IMG/VR virus record: IMGVR_UViG_3300032116_000147
Coordinates: 1 to 64,000 of that record
Source of the DNA: a virus
Length of the DNA stretch: 64,000 nucleotides
Reading direction: 5' to 3' (one strand)
Shown: positions 1 to 10,077 of the stretch, piece by piece
How positions within the stretch are numbered: position 1 is the first letter of the stretch
Layout: each line of letters opens with the position of its first letter
Notes under the pieces: model-generated
Database searches by the model: none
What the model saw: the letters and a program-made list of their open reading frames with translations, nothing else
Told to the model about the DNA's origin: nothing
Made by a program: the position numbers and the translations under genes

Positions 1-2826
1 ACTAGTGATTTATACACTTATCAAGAAATTTTAAATAAACCAAACTTAACAAAAGAAGAATACGAAGAGATAGTTTTGGAAATACCTGCAGAACCAAATA
101 CAGATGGTAGTGCCGGTTCCGGAACTGAACCAATTCCTAATCTTGGTACTGAGTCAGGCGGAGGAGTTAATAATAGTTCTTTAATAGATAGTTTTAAGAC
201 TACGTATGAAGATTTAGGGTTTTATTTTTTTAATGATATTCCTGACCCTAACACAAACAAAGTAATAAGTTCGGTATCGTATCAAGATACCTATGATTCA
301 TATACTAATCAAAATTTTATTGATTCGTCTATTATAACATCAAATAATACTTTTAATATAAATGAAGGATTTTGTAAAAATAATGTTGAGTTTTGTGAAA
401 ATCAAAAACAAATTAATGATTTTTATAATACAGTAATAATTCCATCATATAAAAAGGCATCATCAGATGATAAAAATTTCATAGATGAAGCTTACGAAAT
501 TTTAAGTAACGGATTAGCAAAAATTTCAATAGAAATGGTTGGTTCAGCCTCAGCGACCGCAACTGTTAATTATAATAAAAATTTGTCTGTAAGAAGAATC
601 GACTCCGTAGAAAAATTCTTTAAAACATTTGATAATGGAAAGTTATTACCATTTTTTGAAGATGGTTCATTTAAAATAGTAAATAAAGCGGCTAAAGGAG
701 AAATTGAGACGATTGCTATACCAAAGATGGCTGATGGGTCAACAGGTAGAGAAGTGAATTGTAATACAGATATAAGTGGTAGTGATGGTGTTACAAGTAA
801 TTCACAAATATATGCAGTTGATGCGATGGCTTGTAGAAGAGTAAAAATTTCAAAAATTAATATTGAAAGTCTTATTCAAACACCTACCCCTACAATAGAA
901 TTAATTGAACAAGAAACTATTCCTAACCCAGATGTTCCTGAAATTACAACAATAAAAATTCCACTTAAAACACCTACTCCTAAATCAACTAAAACAATTG
1001 TACAAAAATTAAAAGAAAATTTAGGGAAAAGAATTTTGAGAAATCTTTTAACTGAATGTGATTATTTTGAAGTAATAAAAGAAAATGTTCCATTTGTTTA
1101 TGATTCAATAAGAGAAAAAATAAGATACTTTAATCCTGCTTTTCACTCAATGACACCTGAAGGTCTTAACTCAAGACTGACTTTTTTAAATCAGTGTTTA
1201 AGACCGGGTGAGACAATACCAATAATAGGTTCGGATGGAAAACCAAGAATTAATGACTCTATTAATACATCATTTGGGGCTCCACCTGTATTAGTTTTAA
1301 GAATTGGGGACTTTTTTAACACAAAAATTATTCCTAAAAACTTACAATTTCAGTATGAAAATTTTGATTTAAATCCTGAAGGTATAGGAATTCAACCAAT
1401 GATTGCTAAGGTTACACTTAGTTTTGATATTATTGGGGGAATGGGTATAGCAAAACCCGTTGAAGAACTTCAAAATGCATTATCTTTCAACTATTATGCT
1501 AACACTGAAATTTACGATGAAAGAGCAACATCAACTGAAGATACTACTGCTATAGATAAAGAATTGGCTCAACTTTTAGGACTTACACCTGAAATAACAA
1601 CTAATATATCAAATACTGGATTTTCACCACAACAACAAAATGAAGGTGGGTCAATTATTGGTGAAATTATAACAACAGTACCTATTGAAGGTGGTTCGTC
1701 TGGTGAAACTTCTTATCAAAAAATTATGGATAATTTATTATTGTCTTCTAAATCATATTTTGAAACAATACCAAATAAACTCCAAGAAATTAATGATAAA
1801 TACAATTACGGAATTGTTCAAATGATTAATCAAGACAGATATTATATTAATGGTGATGTAAAATCTAATGGTGATTCAGTACCTTGTAGAATATATGGTG
1901 TACCATATCAAATTGAACAATCGGTTAAAAATTTATTTGATAAAGTAATTGAAGATATTGAAAATGATACAAATCCAATTATGGATAAGTTAGTTAATGA
2001 TTTTAACTTTTTTGAAAGTGATTTAAGACAAGTAAGAATAAACATGGTGAATTATGTTAAAGAACTTCAAAATGTTATGAATAATGATTTAACTTTAATT
2101 ATTCAGGATATGTCTAGTTTCCAACAAACATTTGTAAGATTTATTCAAAAACTAAATATTATTGATAATCTGACTGATGGTAAAATTAATTCGGTTGGAA
2201 CGGCTAATGTTTATACATTATCAGGTTTAGATGGTGATAATGTGAGTCAAAGTTCATCTCAAGTGTCAAATACGTATGAAGAATTTTATTCTGATTATTT
2301 TGATTTTGGACAAACAATTGATGAATTTTATGATTTTTGTGTTAACCAAAATATAATAACAAATGATTACCCAAGTGTTGGTGACATATTTTTGTTAGGT
2401 GATTATTTTACTGATGATATTACGTATAAATCATTCTATATGATTATAGGAAGAATATTAAGTAACTCAAATACTAAAGAAAATTTTATTTCGTCAATTA
2501 TAAGTGACACATTAACAAGTGTTGATGAACCATATAATTTACAAAATAAATTTAAAAATATAACTAACGATTTAGCTAGAGATTATAAAAAAGAAGTTGA
2601 AAAGGGTGATGATTTATTTAAAGACTTTAAGGGAGATAATGATTATATTGAATATAAAGATGGTTTAGATGTTAAAATGTTTCCGGCTGGAAAAACTCGA
2701 AAATTCTCATATACCACTGTTGGAGGAACGGAACAACAAAAGACGGAAATACAAAATCTTTATAAATCTGAGAATACAAATAATGACACATCAACTTATT
2801 TAGGAAAAGTAAAATTTAATAATTAA
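1..2826 (+). CDS. Baseplate/tail-tube-like structural protein, 5' truncated
   Basis: The frame is open from base 1 (codon ACT) to the TAA at 2824-2826, so the gene runs in from outside the window; a TTG at 76 is the first possible start inside it but is probably internal. At least 941 residues are visible. Around 1035-1500 there is a compact, better-conserved-looking segment (GAPPVLVLRIGDFF, then NPEGIGIQPMIAKVTLSFD and IIGGMGI) that reads like a baseplate tube-type beta fold. The ends are Asn/Ser-rich with short Thr-Pro stretches. It lies directly before a gp53-like and a hub-like gene, where T4-like phages often carry gp48/gp54-type hub-tube connectors, so a role at the tube-baseplate junction is inferred. 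The size is far above T4 gp48 or gp54, so the equivalence is uncertain. Confidence 0.6.
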   Translation, partial: TSDLYTYQEILNKPNLTKEEYEEIVLEIPAEPNTDGSAGSGTEPIPNLGTESGGGVNNSSLIDSFKTTYEDLGFYFFNDIPDPNTNKVISSVSYQDTYDSYTNQNFIDSSIITSNNTFNINEGFCKNNVEFCENQKQINDFYNTVIIPSYKKASSDDKNFIDEAYEILSNGLAKISIEMVGSASATATVNYNKNLSVRRIDSVEKFFKTFDNGKLLPFFEDGSFKIVNKAAKGEIETIAIPKMADGSTGREVNCNTDISGSDGVTSNSQIYAVDAMACRRVKISKINIESLIQTPTPTIELIEQETIPNPDVPEITTIKIPLKTPTPKSTKTIVQKLKENLGKRILRNLLTECDYFEVIKENVPFVYDSIREKIRYFNPAFHSMTPEGLNSRLTFLNQCLRPGETIPIIGSDGKPRINDSINTSFGAPPVLVLRIGDFFNTKIIPKNLQFQYENFDLNPEGIGIQPMIAKVTLSFDIIGGMGIAKPVEELQNALSFNYYANTEIYDERATSTEDTTAIDKELAQLLGLTPEITTNISNTGFSPQQQNEGGSIIGEIITTVPIEGGSSGETSYQKIMDNLLLSSKSYFETIPNKLQEINDKYNYGIVQMINQDRYYINGDVKSNGDSVPCRIYGVPYQIEQSVKNLFDKVIEDIENDTNPIMDKLVNDFNFFESDLRQVRINMVNYVKELQNVMNNDLTLIIQDMSSFQQTFVRFIQKLNIIDNLTDGKINSVGTANVYTLSGLDGDNVSQSSSQVSNTYEEFYSDYFDFGQTIDEFYDFCVNQNIITNDYPSVGDIFLLGDYFTDDITYKSFYMIIGRILSNSNTKENFISSIISDTLTSVDEPYNLQNKFKNITNDLARDYKKEVEKGDDLFKDFKGDNDYIEYKDGLDVKMFPAGKTRKFSYTTVGGTEQQKTEIQNLYKSENTNNDTSTYLGKVKFNN

Positions 2827-2828
2827 TT

Positions 2829-3152
2829 ATGGCATTTCAGTATTATAATAGATATAACAATTTTTCAATTGATGGTAAACAAACTGTTGTACCATATATT
2901 ACTTTACCATCAAAAACTACCGATAAAAGATTTATATATAAAGTTAATCAATCCAGATTAGATAAAGTTTCGCAACAATATTATAATTCACCGACATTTG
3001 GATGGTTAATTATGATGGCAAATCCTAATTTTGGTGGACAAGAATGGAATATACCTGATGGTGCGATATTGACTATTCCATTTCCTTTAATAACTTCTTT
3101 ACAAGATTATAAATCAGCATTAGATAATCACTTCTTTTATTATGGTAGGTAA
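2829..3152 (+). CDS. 53: LysM-type baseplate wedge protein, gp53-like
   Basis: A 107-residue protein with one LysM-like module: after an N-terminal YYNRYNNF and a ITLPSKTTDKRFIYKV strand it has RLDKVSQQYYNSPTFGWLI, MMANPNF, then IPDGAILTIPFPL, the usual start-up, helix and closing strand of LysM-like baseplate proteins. T4 gp53 (a baseplate wedge subunit, 196 residues) carries this fold and helps join wedges around the hub; this copy is about half as long. ATG 2829 lies two bases after the previous stop, and the 3' end overlaps the hub gene by 11 bases (shared ATGGTAGGTAA), so the genes are probably translationally coupled. Placement beside the hub gene supports the assignment. Confidence 0.75.
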   Translation: MAFQYYNRYNNFSIDGKQTVVPYITLPSKTTDKRFIYKVNQSRLDKVSQQYYNSPTFGWLIMMANPNFGGQEWNIPDGAILTIPFPLITSLQDYKSALDNHFFYYGR

Positions 3153-6100
3153 CTCTGAAAATATTTTTGTCGATTATGATTATAATAATATTATAGTAGT
3201 TGACCCAAACAAAATCGTTGACATTGACGGTAAAGTAAAAGAAAGACATGTTAAAGTGGAAGATTTGGTTATGTACGCAAATCTTGAGTGTGATATTTTA
3301 CCTAGAACTAAATTAGCTGTCGGTGCAGGTAACAATAGTGATATTCAAACAATTTCAATTGCAAAAGTTAACTTTTTAAAACCTGGTGGTAAAACTTTTT
3401 TAGATAATTCTTATACTAATGAAATAACAGGTTTAAATTCTTTAAAGGGATTAGGTGTTAATCAACCTAAAGTCGAAAGTATAAAAAACCCATCTAAAAA
3501 TGATGATTATTTCTATAGACAGTCAACATATTCAGAAGGTAAAGAACAAAGTGTTGATAATGGTCTTTTAGGTATCGTACAAATAGGGATTAATACGGAC
3601 ATGTCTTTCATGCCTGTAATTGATATTACTTTAGAGGACGTTAAGGGAAAGGCTTTATTTGAAGGTGGTGATAGCTCACCATACGGGTGTTTTTTCAATC
3701 TCCCATACCCTTTGTTTAATTTAACAATTAAAGGATATTATGGTAAAGCGTTAAGATTACCGTTAATGTTACAAAGTTTTACTTCTGATTTTAATAGTTT
3801 AACTGGTAACTTTACAATTAGATTAAAATTTTACACATACAAATATACAATATTAACTGAGATAAGTTTAGCTGGACTTTTAGCCGCTCCACACATGTAT
3901 AAATCAACGTTAAGAATTGAACCTAAAAGTGAAGGTCCATCACAGTTTAAAAAAGTTGATAATAGTGTAGTTGAAAGAGGTTATGAAAAAGTAAAAGAAC
4001 TTTATAGTGAATATAAATCTAAAGGATTAATTCCTGAAGATTTTCCTGAAATTACTGTTCCTCAGTTAAGAAATAGATTAGAAAATTTTGTTAAAAATAT
4101 TACAGATTCTTTAACTAAAGAAAATTTAGACCCATTGACTAATTGTGAGAGTTATGTTAAAAATTTACAAGAATATCAAAAAGAAGTTTATTATTATCAA
4201 AACGGTAAATCTTGGTTTGATAAGTACATGGATGTTGAAAATTTTTACGTTTTAAAAAATTCAAAAATTAAAATCTATCCATTTAAAAAACAATTTCAAA
4301 CAGAACAACAAAAACAAGATGCGTTAAGTGAACTTAAAGAGTTAATAAGTAAATATGGTGATGACAAAAAAGGTTTATTAAATGGTAATATTACATTAGG
4401 ACAAAACGGAAGTTATGTTATTAATAATAAATCTCCAAAATCTTCACAAATTACTGTTGATATTGACCTTGATACATTTGTGATAGATTTAAAATCTAAT
4501 GATGTTGATTTAACTGAAACTTATATACAAAGAAACGGTGGAAAACAACCAAATTCTGCGGATACTGTTAATCTACAAAGTCAATTAGATGATACTAATA
4601 ATTTTAATACTGGAAATATAAAAACTTCAGAAGGAAATAAAATACCGCAATTTACATATTATTATTTTGAAGGAACTAAATCTTTTATTGAAAAAACTAA
4701 TAATATTTCCAAATTAGCTCAGTCTTACAAAGAAGAAATACAAAAAGAATTAACTTTTGCTCTTTCTGAATTATTACAAGATAAAAGTAAAGGTATTGGA
4801 TTTGTTCCTAATATTAGAAATGTTTTAGCGGTTATTTTTGCTAGTGGTGAAGCTTTTTTGAGATTATTAGATGATGTTCATACTAAAGCTTGGGAGTTAA
4901 ATAATAATACAATTAGAAAAAATGCTATTTTAGGAGATAAACCTAGTAGTGATAATTTAAATGACGGTCTTGGTGAGGATACTCCAATTTATCCATGGCC
5001 TCAATATATTGTTGCAACAACTTCAAATGATAATAGAGAAAAATATGAGATTAGGTATCCTGGTGAAAGTGATGTTGTTGAACAAACACAAGGTTATCTT
5101 TATGAATATTGGCCTGAGATTGAATTTGTTGAAGAATTTATAAGAGCTTATGTTGAAAAAGTTTCTCAAACAGATACTGATACGGAAACTGGATTTAATC
5201 AAACCGAAGATGTTAAAAGATTAACACTCAATGCTATTGAATTCCCTATAGGGACTGATGTTTATTCAAATAAAGAAGAGATTAAATTTTTATTTGAGAT
5301 ATTTGAAAGACTTTTTTATGTTTCATCATATTCAAAACTTAATAGAATAAATTATGATGTTTCTGAATCGGATAAAATTACAAGTTTAATTTCCGATACT
5401 GAAAAAATAAATTTATTAAATAGTTTGTCAAATGATAATCCGTTTCTTATACAAAAACTTCAAAATTACGGATTTAATTCCTCAAATTTTTTATCAATTT
5501 TAGAACAATTCTCAAATGAAGGACAAGGACAAAGTTGGCAAAATTTTATAAGGGGAATTTATAATACTAGTTATATAAAAAATCAAACAGATAATTTATT
5601 ATTTGAATTTATAAATCAAGAAGTTTTAACAGATAAAAAAAGTCAACCTATTGTTTCTTTAACTAATGAAAACGATATTGTAAATTTAATTTCTAATTCA
5701 ACTAAATCTAATAAATTTGATTTAACTGACACTTATCCATTTACTAATTTTAATTGGGTAAAATCTAACTTAGCTGATGGTAAATCAATACAAAATGTTG
5801 ATTTATCTTTTGATACCAAAAAAGTATTAAATTTTAACACTCTTAATAAAGTTATATGTAATTTTTCTCAAACAACGTTTAATGCAATCGGAAAACCGTT
5901 TAGTAACTTTTTGATGGAGACAATTAATGAACCAACAGGTTACGAAACAAGTCTAACAGATTTTTATAACTCAAGAGTTTACCAATATCAAAATGTTACT
6001 GAGGGAGACGTTCTTTACGGTGACTATAGTGGAAACGTAACGTCCCTTCAAACTACATCTATGTTAAACACACCATTTTTTACAAATGCAATACAAGAAG

Positions 6101-9100
6101 GTGTTGAAAAGTTTAGAAACTATGATACATATCCTTTTGTATCTGCGGCATATTTGTTTATTAATAGTTTACCAATTGCGACATTAAGGGAAAAATATAA
6201 AACTTATGAAAATGGGGCAACAATTGATTTAGATTATATTTTTGCGACACTTAAAAAGTTTGGGGCTATCCATAAGGTACCTTACTCTTGGATGGTTAAA
6301 ATAGGTTCAATTTGGCATCGTTATAAAAAATATACAGAAACAGGTTTTGATATTATTAATTCTTCATGGTCATCTTTTGATAAGGTTGCTAACTACGACC
6401 CAATCACAAATGACCCAACAAAAATTTATTCATTAGATATAAATGGTTCTGCGGTTGATATTATATTAGAAAAAAATACAGTTATTGGGTCTGAAACATC
6501 TACAGTTATAAATGTTGGGTTTTATCCAAAACTTATTAATGATTTTAACGTTTTTTACCAAGGATTTAATATCATTGATTTTACATACACAGAAGTTGAT
6601 ATTCAAAATGCATTTGCTTCAGGATTAACACTTAATTATGTTGATAGTGCGGTTATTAATTTAGCTGAAGGATTTGACCCTAATGATGATTTGAGAGATT
6701 TGAAAATAACACCTTGGTCAGTATCAGTTAACACTTTAGATTCAAATTATGAATATCCGTTTCCGTCTGAGGGTAGTTTAATAAATCAAACTAAAAACGA
6801 GTGCTTTAATTCTAATGGTCAGATTACCAATGAAGTTTTATCTAATAACTCGGTTTACGATGGTTCAGTTAGAAATTTTTGGTCATTACCTCATTATGGT
6901 TATTTTGATATTTCAAAAATAGTTAAACCTTCACCCGAAGAATATCTTAAAACAATTTTCACTGAATCGTCAATTCAATCTAATTTTTCATTTAATAAAA
7001 ATGGATATGAGTATACAAAAATAAGTGAAATGTTCTCTATTTTTGAAAAACAAGTTTTAGACAGATTTGAAATAGAATTTTTAAATTTTTCTAAAACAGT
7101 TTATGATTATGAAAGTAATTTGGTTTCGAATTCTGAAACAGAAACAGAGTTTGGGTTCAAAAATTTTCAGTACATGATGAGACAAATGATGAAAGTTCCA
7201 AAACAAACGGGACAAACTGGTGCTGAAGTAGTAAAAAATATTTTACAAAAACAATTTATAAGTGTTAATGATTATTTAAAACAATTTTTAAATTACGATG
7301 TTATTTTTAAATTTGGAAACCCGTCAAGTTTTGATAAAAAATTATTTTATTCATTTTCAAATTTACCTTTAGTTGATAAATTTGACCCCGATAGTTATCA
7401 AACTACAACACCTAATTCACTTCCGGTTAATGGTGGTAACGTTACATTATTACAATCACAGATTAATTATCCAAATGAATGGATTTCTTTAAAAACTTAT
7501 GTTGGTTTTTCTGAAATTCCCGAACTTACATATAGTGACAATGGTTCATATATCACAGATTTCTTTATTGATTTTAATATTGCATTTACTGTTAATAATA
7601 TAAAGTTGTTCGCTCCTATAATTAAAATGTACGCAACTCAAAAACTTAACGGTACACAATCTAATCAAATCCAGTCCCAAATACCACCTGCTTCTTTTGT
7701 AACTTTAACAGTTGCTAGTGCTAATTTAGAAGGTGGGTATCAAATTTTAATTAAAAAGGGGTTTGAAAATTCTGAACCTAATTTATGGCCGTTATTATTT
7801 GATGAAAATGGAATTCAAGTTTATGAGGGTATACATAATTTTTATTTCCCACCATCAACTTGGAATGATGTGTGTCAACAACTTATAAATGATACAATAA
7901 TTAAAGTTTTTGGTTCATTATCTACAAATCCGTTAGCCCCACAATATATTGTAACACAACAAATTGATGCGTTTACTAATTATCCTGTTACAAACAATCC
8001 GAATAATAAAATAGGTAAAGAAAAGTTTTTTGAAGTCATGACAAATTATTTACTTGTTATTGAAAACTTTCTTAATAAATCACTAAATAATTTATTGATA
8101 AGATTAAGAGTTGATTTACCAAATATTACAATTCAAAGTCAAAAAATTAATTCAAGGTTACAAGGACCACAAACTAAAGTTGAATTGTGGGAATCTTTTA
8201 AAGCTACAAACGACAAATGGATTTCAGGGACAGATTTTAAAAGTAAAACATTATTTGAAGATGTTTTAATTTTAGATAGGGCTTCAAGGGATATTGGTAG
8301 TAAAGTTTTAGTTGATGTTTACGAATTGAAAAATCAATTATCAGATATGAATGTTAAAAGTAATATGTTATATTTGGTAAATGAAATATTGTCACATAAC
8401 CACTTTGTTGTTATGAATGTACCTGCTTATATGAACTTTTATAATGTTCAAAATGCTACAAAAAATCCTATACCTAAATTTGAGGGAACTAACGATTTTG
8501 CTAATAGTTTATTCGGTAGTTTTTTGAATGTTGATTATCGAAATTCATCAACAAAAATGGTTTGTTTTTACGGTGGAAAATTAAGTGAATATTTAGATAT
8601 TAAAAGTGTTGATTTTAGATATAAAAATGATGCGTTTGATTTAACAAAGGATAATCCTTTAATTGAAAATCAAATAGGTAAAAATGATTGGGATAAATCT
8701 AATAGAGTAGTTGGTTTTAATGTTGATATAGGTACTCAAAATCAAACAATATTTAAAGGTTTCAGTGTATCTCAAAATAATGGACTATCAACTGCGGAAA
8801 GTTTAGCTATTTTAAATGAAATGGCTAATCAGGCTGGTAATCGAGGTGGAGCAACTCAAAATCTTTCATTATATAACTTATATAAAAATAGAAGTTATGC
8901 TTGTAGTATAGATATGCTTGGTAACGCTATGATTCAACCAACAATGTACTTTAATTTAAGGTATGTACCAATGTTTAGTGGACCTTATATGATTACAGGG
9001 GTTAGACATACTATAGTACCTGGTAATTTCTCAACTACAGTTACAGGTCAAAGACAACCTATATATTCTTTACCACAATTAGATGAATACTTACAAAGTA

Positions 9101-9804
9101 TTAAAACAAATTTATTAGAAGGTATTTTAGAGAAAGTTAAAAAATCTGATGTGAGTGAGTCGGCACCTAATACAGGAATTAATCAAAATGCTCAAACAAG
9201 TAATATTGAAAATAGTATTCAAACAACCAATGTCGCTAGTAATCAAGTAACACAAAGTTGTATTGATTTACTTTCAAGTGAATATGATTATAGCCCAAGT
9301 GATAATCCAAAATCTACAAGTTTATCTTATGAGATTATGGTTAATAATATCACAAATTCAACTTCAGATGTATTACTACAAAAGATTATTTTTGCAACTT
9401 TTTATATACAAAGTGGTAACTTTAATAACAGTGGAGCATTCCAAAAATTTAATAGTTGGGAAAATAATTATGGTAAAATAACTTTAAATCAATATTGGGG
9501 CGGAAGCTCAAGTTATTTTGGTGATGATAAAAAGTTTTGGTGTAGTAGTACATCAATACCAATGGCAAGTTTTTCTAATGTAAGAAAATCAGTCGACTTT
9601 TTAGTTGCTAGATGGGCGTCAAGAATTGTAACTACAAGTGATACTCCTGAAAGTATTTCAGACTTTATTTCATTGAATTGGAATAAGAGTAATGTTAGTG
9701 AATCAATATCAGTTTCTGAGACGAATAACTCTAATTTAACAATTAATTATGTAACTATTGTTACCGAAGCTTTGGAATTATTTAATTCAATTACAAACAG
9801 ATAA
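3142..9804 (+). CDS. Giant baseplate hub protein with C-terminal hydrolase-like domain
   Basis: A 2220-residue protein, probably the central baseplate hub/spike carrier. Residues about 180-255 (LPYPLFNLTIKGYYGKALRL, then SLTGNFTIRLKFYTYKYT) look like a hub beta domain. Residues about 1800-1990 (VCFYGGKLSEYL, GNAMIQPTMYFNL, FSGPYMITGVRHTI) resemble the gp27/late-control-D type hub fold. The C-terminal 150 residues (about 2040-2190; NNYGKITLNQYWGG, PMASFSNVRKSVDFL) resemble a glucosaminidase/muramidase-like module, but the place where a catalytic Glu would be expected reads YIQSGN. The long middle is Asn-rich and unassigned. T4 splits this job between gp27 and the lysozyme gp5. The start overlaps the LysM gene by 11 bases. 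The domain calls are by eye; the hub assignment also rests on position. Confidence 0.55.
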   Translation: MVGNSENIFVDYDYNNIIVVDPNKIVDIDGKVKERHVKVEDLVMYANLECDILPRTKLAVGAGNNSDIQTISIAKVNFLKPGGKTFLDNSYTNEITGLNSLKGLGVNQPKVESIKNPSKNDDYFYRQSTYSEGKEQSVDNGLLGIVQIGINTDMSFMPVIDITLEDVKGKALFEGGDSSPYGCFFNLPYPLFNLTIKGYYGKALRLPLMLQSFTSDFNSLTGNFTIRLKFYTYKYTILTEISLAGLLAAPHMYKSTLRIEPKSEGPSQFKKVDNSVVERGYEKVKELYSEYKSKGLIPEDFPEITVPQLRNRLENFVKNITDSLTKENLDPLTNCESYVKNLQEYQKEVYYYQNGKSWFDKYMDVENFYVLKNSKIKIYPFKKQFQTEQQKQDALSELKELISKYGDDKKGLLNGNITLGQNGSYVINNKSPKSSQITVDIDLDTFVIDLKSNDVDLTETYIQRNGGKQPNSADTVNLQSQLDDTNNFNTGNIKTSEGNKIPQFTYYYFEGTKSFIEKTNNISKLAQSYKEEIQKELTFALSELLQDKSKGIGFVPNIRNVLAVIFASGEAFLRLLDDVHTKAWELNNNTIRKNAILGDKPSSDNLNDGLGEDTPIYPWPQYIVATTSNDNREKYEIRYPGESDVVEQTQGYLYEYWPEIEFVEEFIRAYVEKVSQTDTDTETGFNQTEDVKRLTLNAIEFPIGTDVYSNKEEIKFLFEIFERLFYVSSYSKLNRINYDVSESDKITSLISDTEKINLLNSLSNDNPFLIQKLQNYGFNSSNFLSILEQFSNEGQGQSWQNFIRGIYNTSYIKNQTDNLLFEFINQEVLTDKKSQPIVSLTNENDIVNLISNSTKSNKFDLTDTYPFTNFNWVKSNLADGKSIQNVDLSFDTKKVLNFNTLNKVICNFSQTTFNAIGKPFSNFLMETINEPTGYETSLTDFYNSRVYQYQNVTEGDVLYGDYSGNVTSLQTTSMLNTPFFTNAIQEGVEKFRNYDTYPFVSAAYLFINSLPIATLREKYKTYENGATIDLDYIFATLKKFGAIHKVPYSWMVKIGSIWHRYKKYTETGFDIINSSWSSFDKVANYDPITNDPTKIYSLDINGSAVDIILEKNTVIGSETSTVINVGFYPKLINDFNVFYQGFNIIDFTYTEVDIQNAFASGLTLNYVDSAVINLAEGFDPNDDLRDLKITPWSVSVNTLDSNYEYPFPSEGSLINQTKNECFNSNGQITNEVLSNNSVYDGSVRNFWSLPHYGYFDISKIVKPSPEEYLKTIFTESSIQSNFSFNKNGYEYTKISEMFSIFEKQVLDRFEIEFLNFSKTVYDYESNLVSNSETETEFGFKNFQYMMRQMMKVPKQTGQTGAEVVKNILQKQFISVNDYLKQFLNYDVIFKFGNPSSFDKKLFYSFSNLPLVDKFDPDSYQTTTPNSLPVNGGNVTLLQSQINYPNEWISLKTYVGFSEIPELTYSDNGSYITDFFIDFNIAFTVNNIKLFAPIIKMYATQKLNGTQSNQIQSQIPPASFVTLTVASANLEGGYQILIKKGFENSEPNLWPLLFDENGIQVYEGIHNFYFPPSTWNDVCQQLINDTIIKVFGSLSTNPLAPQYIVTQQIDAFTNYPVTNNPNNKIGKEKFFEVMTNYLLVIENFLNKSLNNLLIRLRVDLPNITIQSQKINSRLQGPQTKVELWESFKATNDKWISGTDFKSKTLFEDVLILDRASRDIGSKVLVDVYELKNQLSDMNVKSNMLYLVNEILSHNHFVVMNVPAYMNFYNVQNATKNPIPKFEGTNDFANSLFGSFLNVDYRNSSTKMVCFYGGKLSEYLDIKSVDFRYKNDAFDLTKDNPLIENQIGKNDWDKSNRVVGFNVDIGTQNQTIFKGFSVSQNNGLSTAESLAILNEMANQAGNRGGATQNLSLYNLYKNRSYACSIDMLGNAMIQPTMYFNLRYVPMFSGPYMITGVRHTIVPGNFSTTVTGQRQPIYSLPQLDEYLQSIKTNLLEGILEKVKKSDVSESAPNTGINQNAQTSNIENSIQTTNVASNQVTQSCIDLLSSEYDYSPSDNPKSTSLSYEIMVNNITNSTSDVLLQKIIFATFYIQSGNFNNSGAFQKFNSWENNYGKITLNQYWGGSSSYFGDDKKFWCSSTSIPMASFSNVRKSVDFLVARWASRIVTTSDTPESISDFISLNWNKSNVSESISVSETNNSNLTINYVTIVTEALELFNSITNR

Positions 9805-9830
9805 TACTTAAACATTTTTGGTTTATTAGA

Positions 9831-9838
9831 TATTTATA
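9831..9838 (+). promoter_or_regulatory. TATTTATA motif, candidate phage promoter element
   Basis: TATTTATA, 13 bases before the ATG at 9852. It is one of at least nine copies of TATTTAT(A/C/T) found in short gaps just upstream of genes or operons. The varying distance to the start codon argues for a promoter element rather than a ribosome site. The motif is AT-rich, so any single copy could be chance. Confidence 0.4.
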
Positions 9839-9851
9839 AAAAAATGTAATT

Positions 9852-10076
9852 ATGAATACAAAAGATTTATTAGACAAATATTTGGGAAAGAATTCTAGAA
9901 TTTCAGAAAGAGATACTGGAAACGGTTATAAAGAAGTTTGTGATTTAGACACAGGTGATTGTTATACTGTACGAATGAAAGATGGTTTAATTGAAAGATT
10001 TGACCATTCAGTACAAAAATCAAAAAGAATACAAGTAGAAACCACTAAAGGGATTAAACAATTATTAAACGGATAA
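9852..10076 (+). CDS. Small protein of unknown function (74 aa)
   Basis: I do not recognise the family. It is a short charged protein: a helical N-terminus (NTKDLLDKYLGK), a central beta-like stretch with two cysteines in VCDLDTGDCYTV, and a basic C-terminus (KSKRIQVETTKGIKQLL). The start ATG follows a 47-base gap holding the TATTTATA motif, and the next gene begins one base after its stop, so the two form a pair between the hub gene and the UUCG terminator. The pairing and position suggest a late or virion-related gene, but nothing in the sequence shows a function. Confidence 0.65.
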   Translation: MNTKDLLDKYLGKNSRISERDTGNGYKEVCDLDTGDCYTVRMKDGLIERFDHSVQKSKRIQVETTKGIKQLLNG

Positions 10077-10077
10077 A

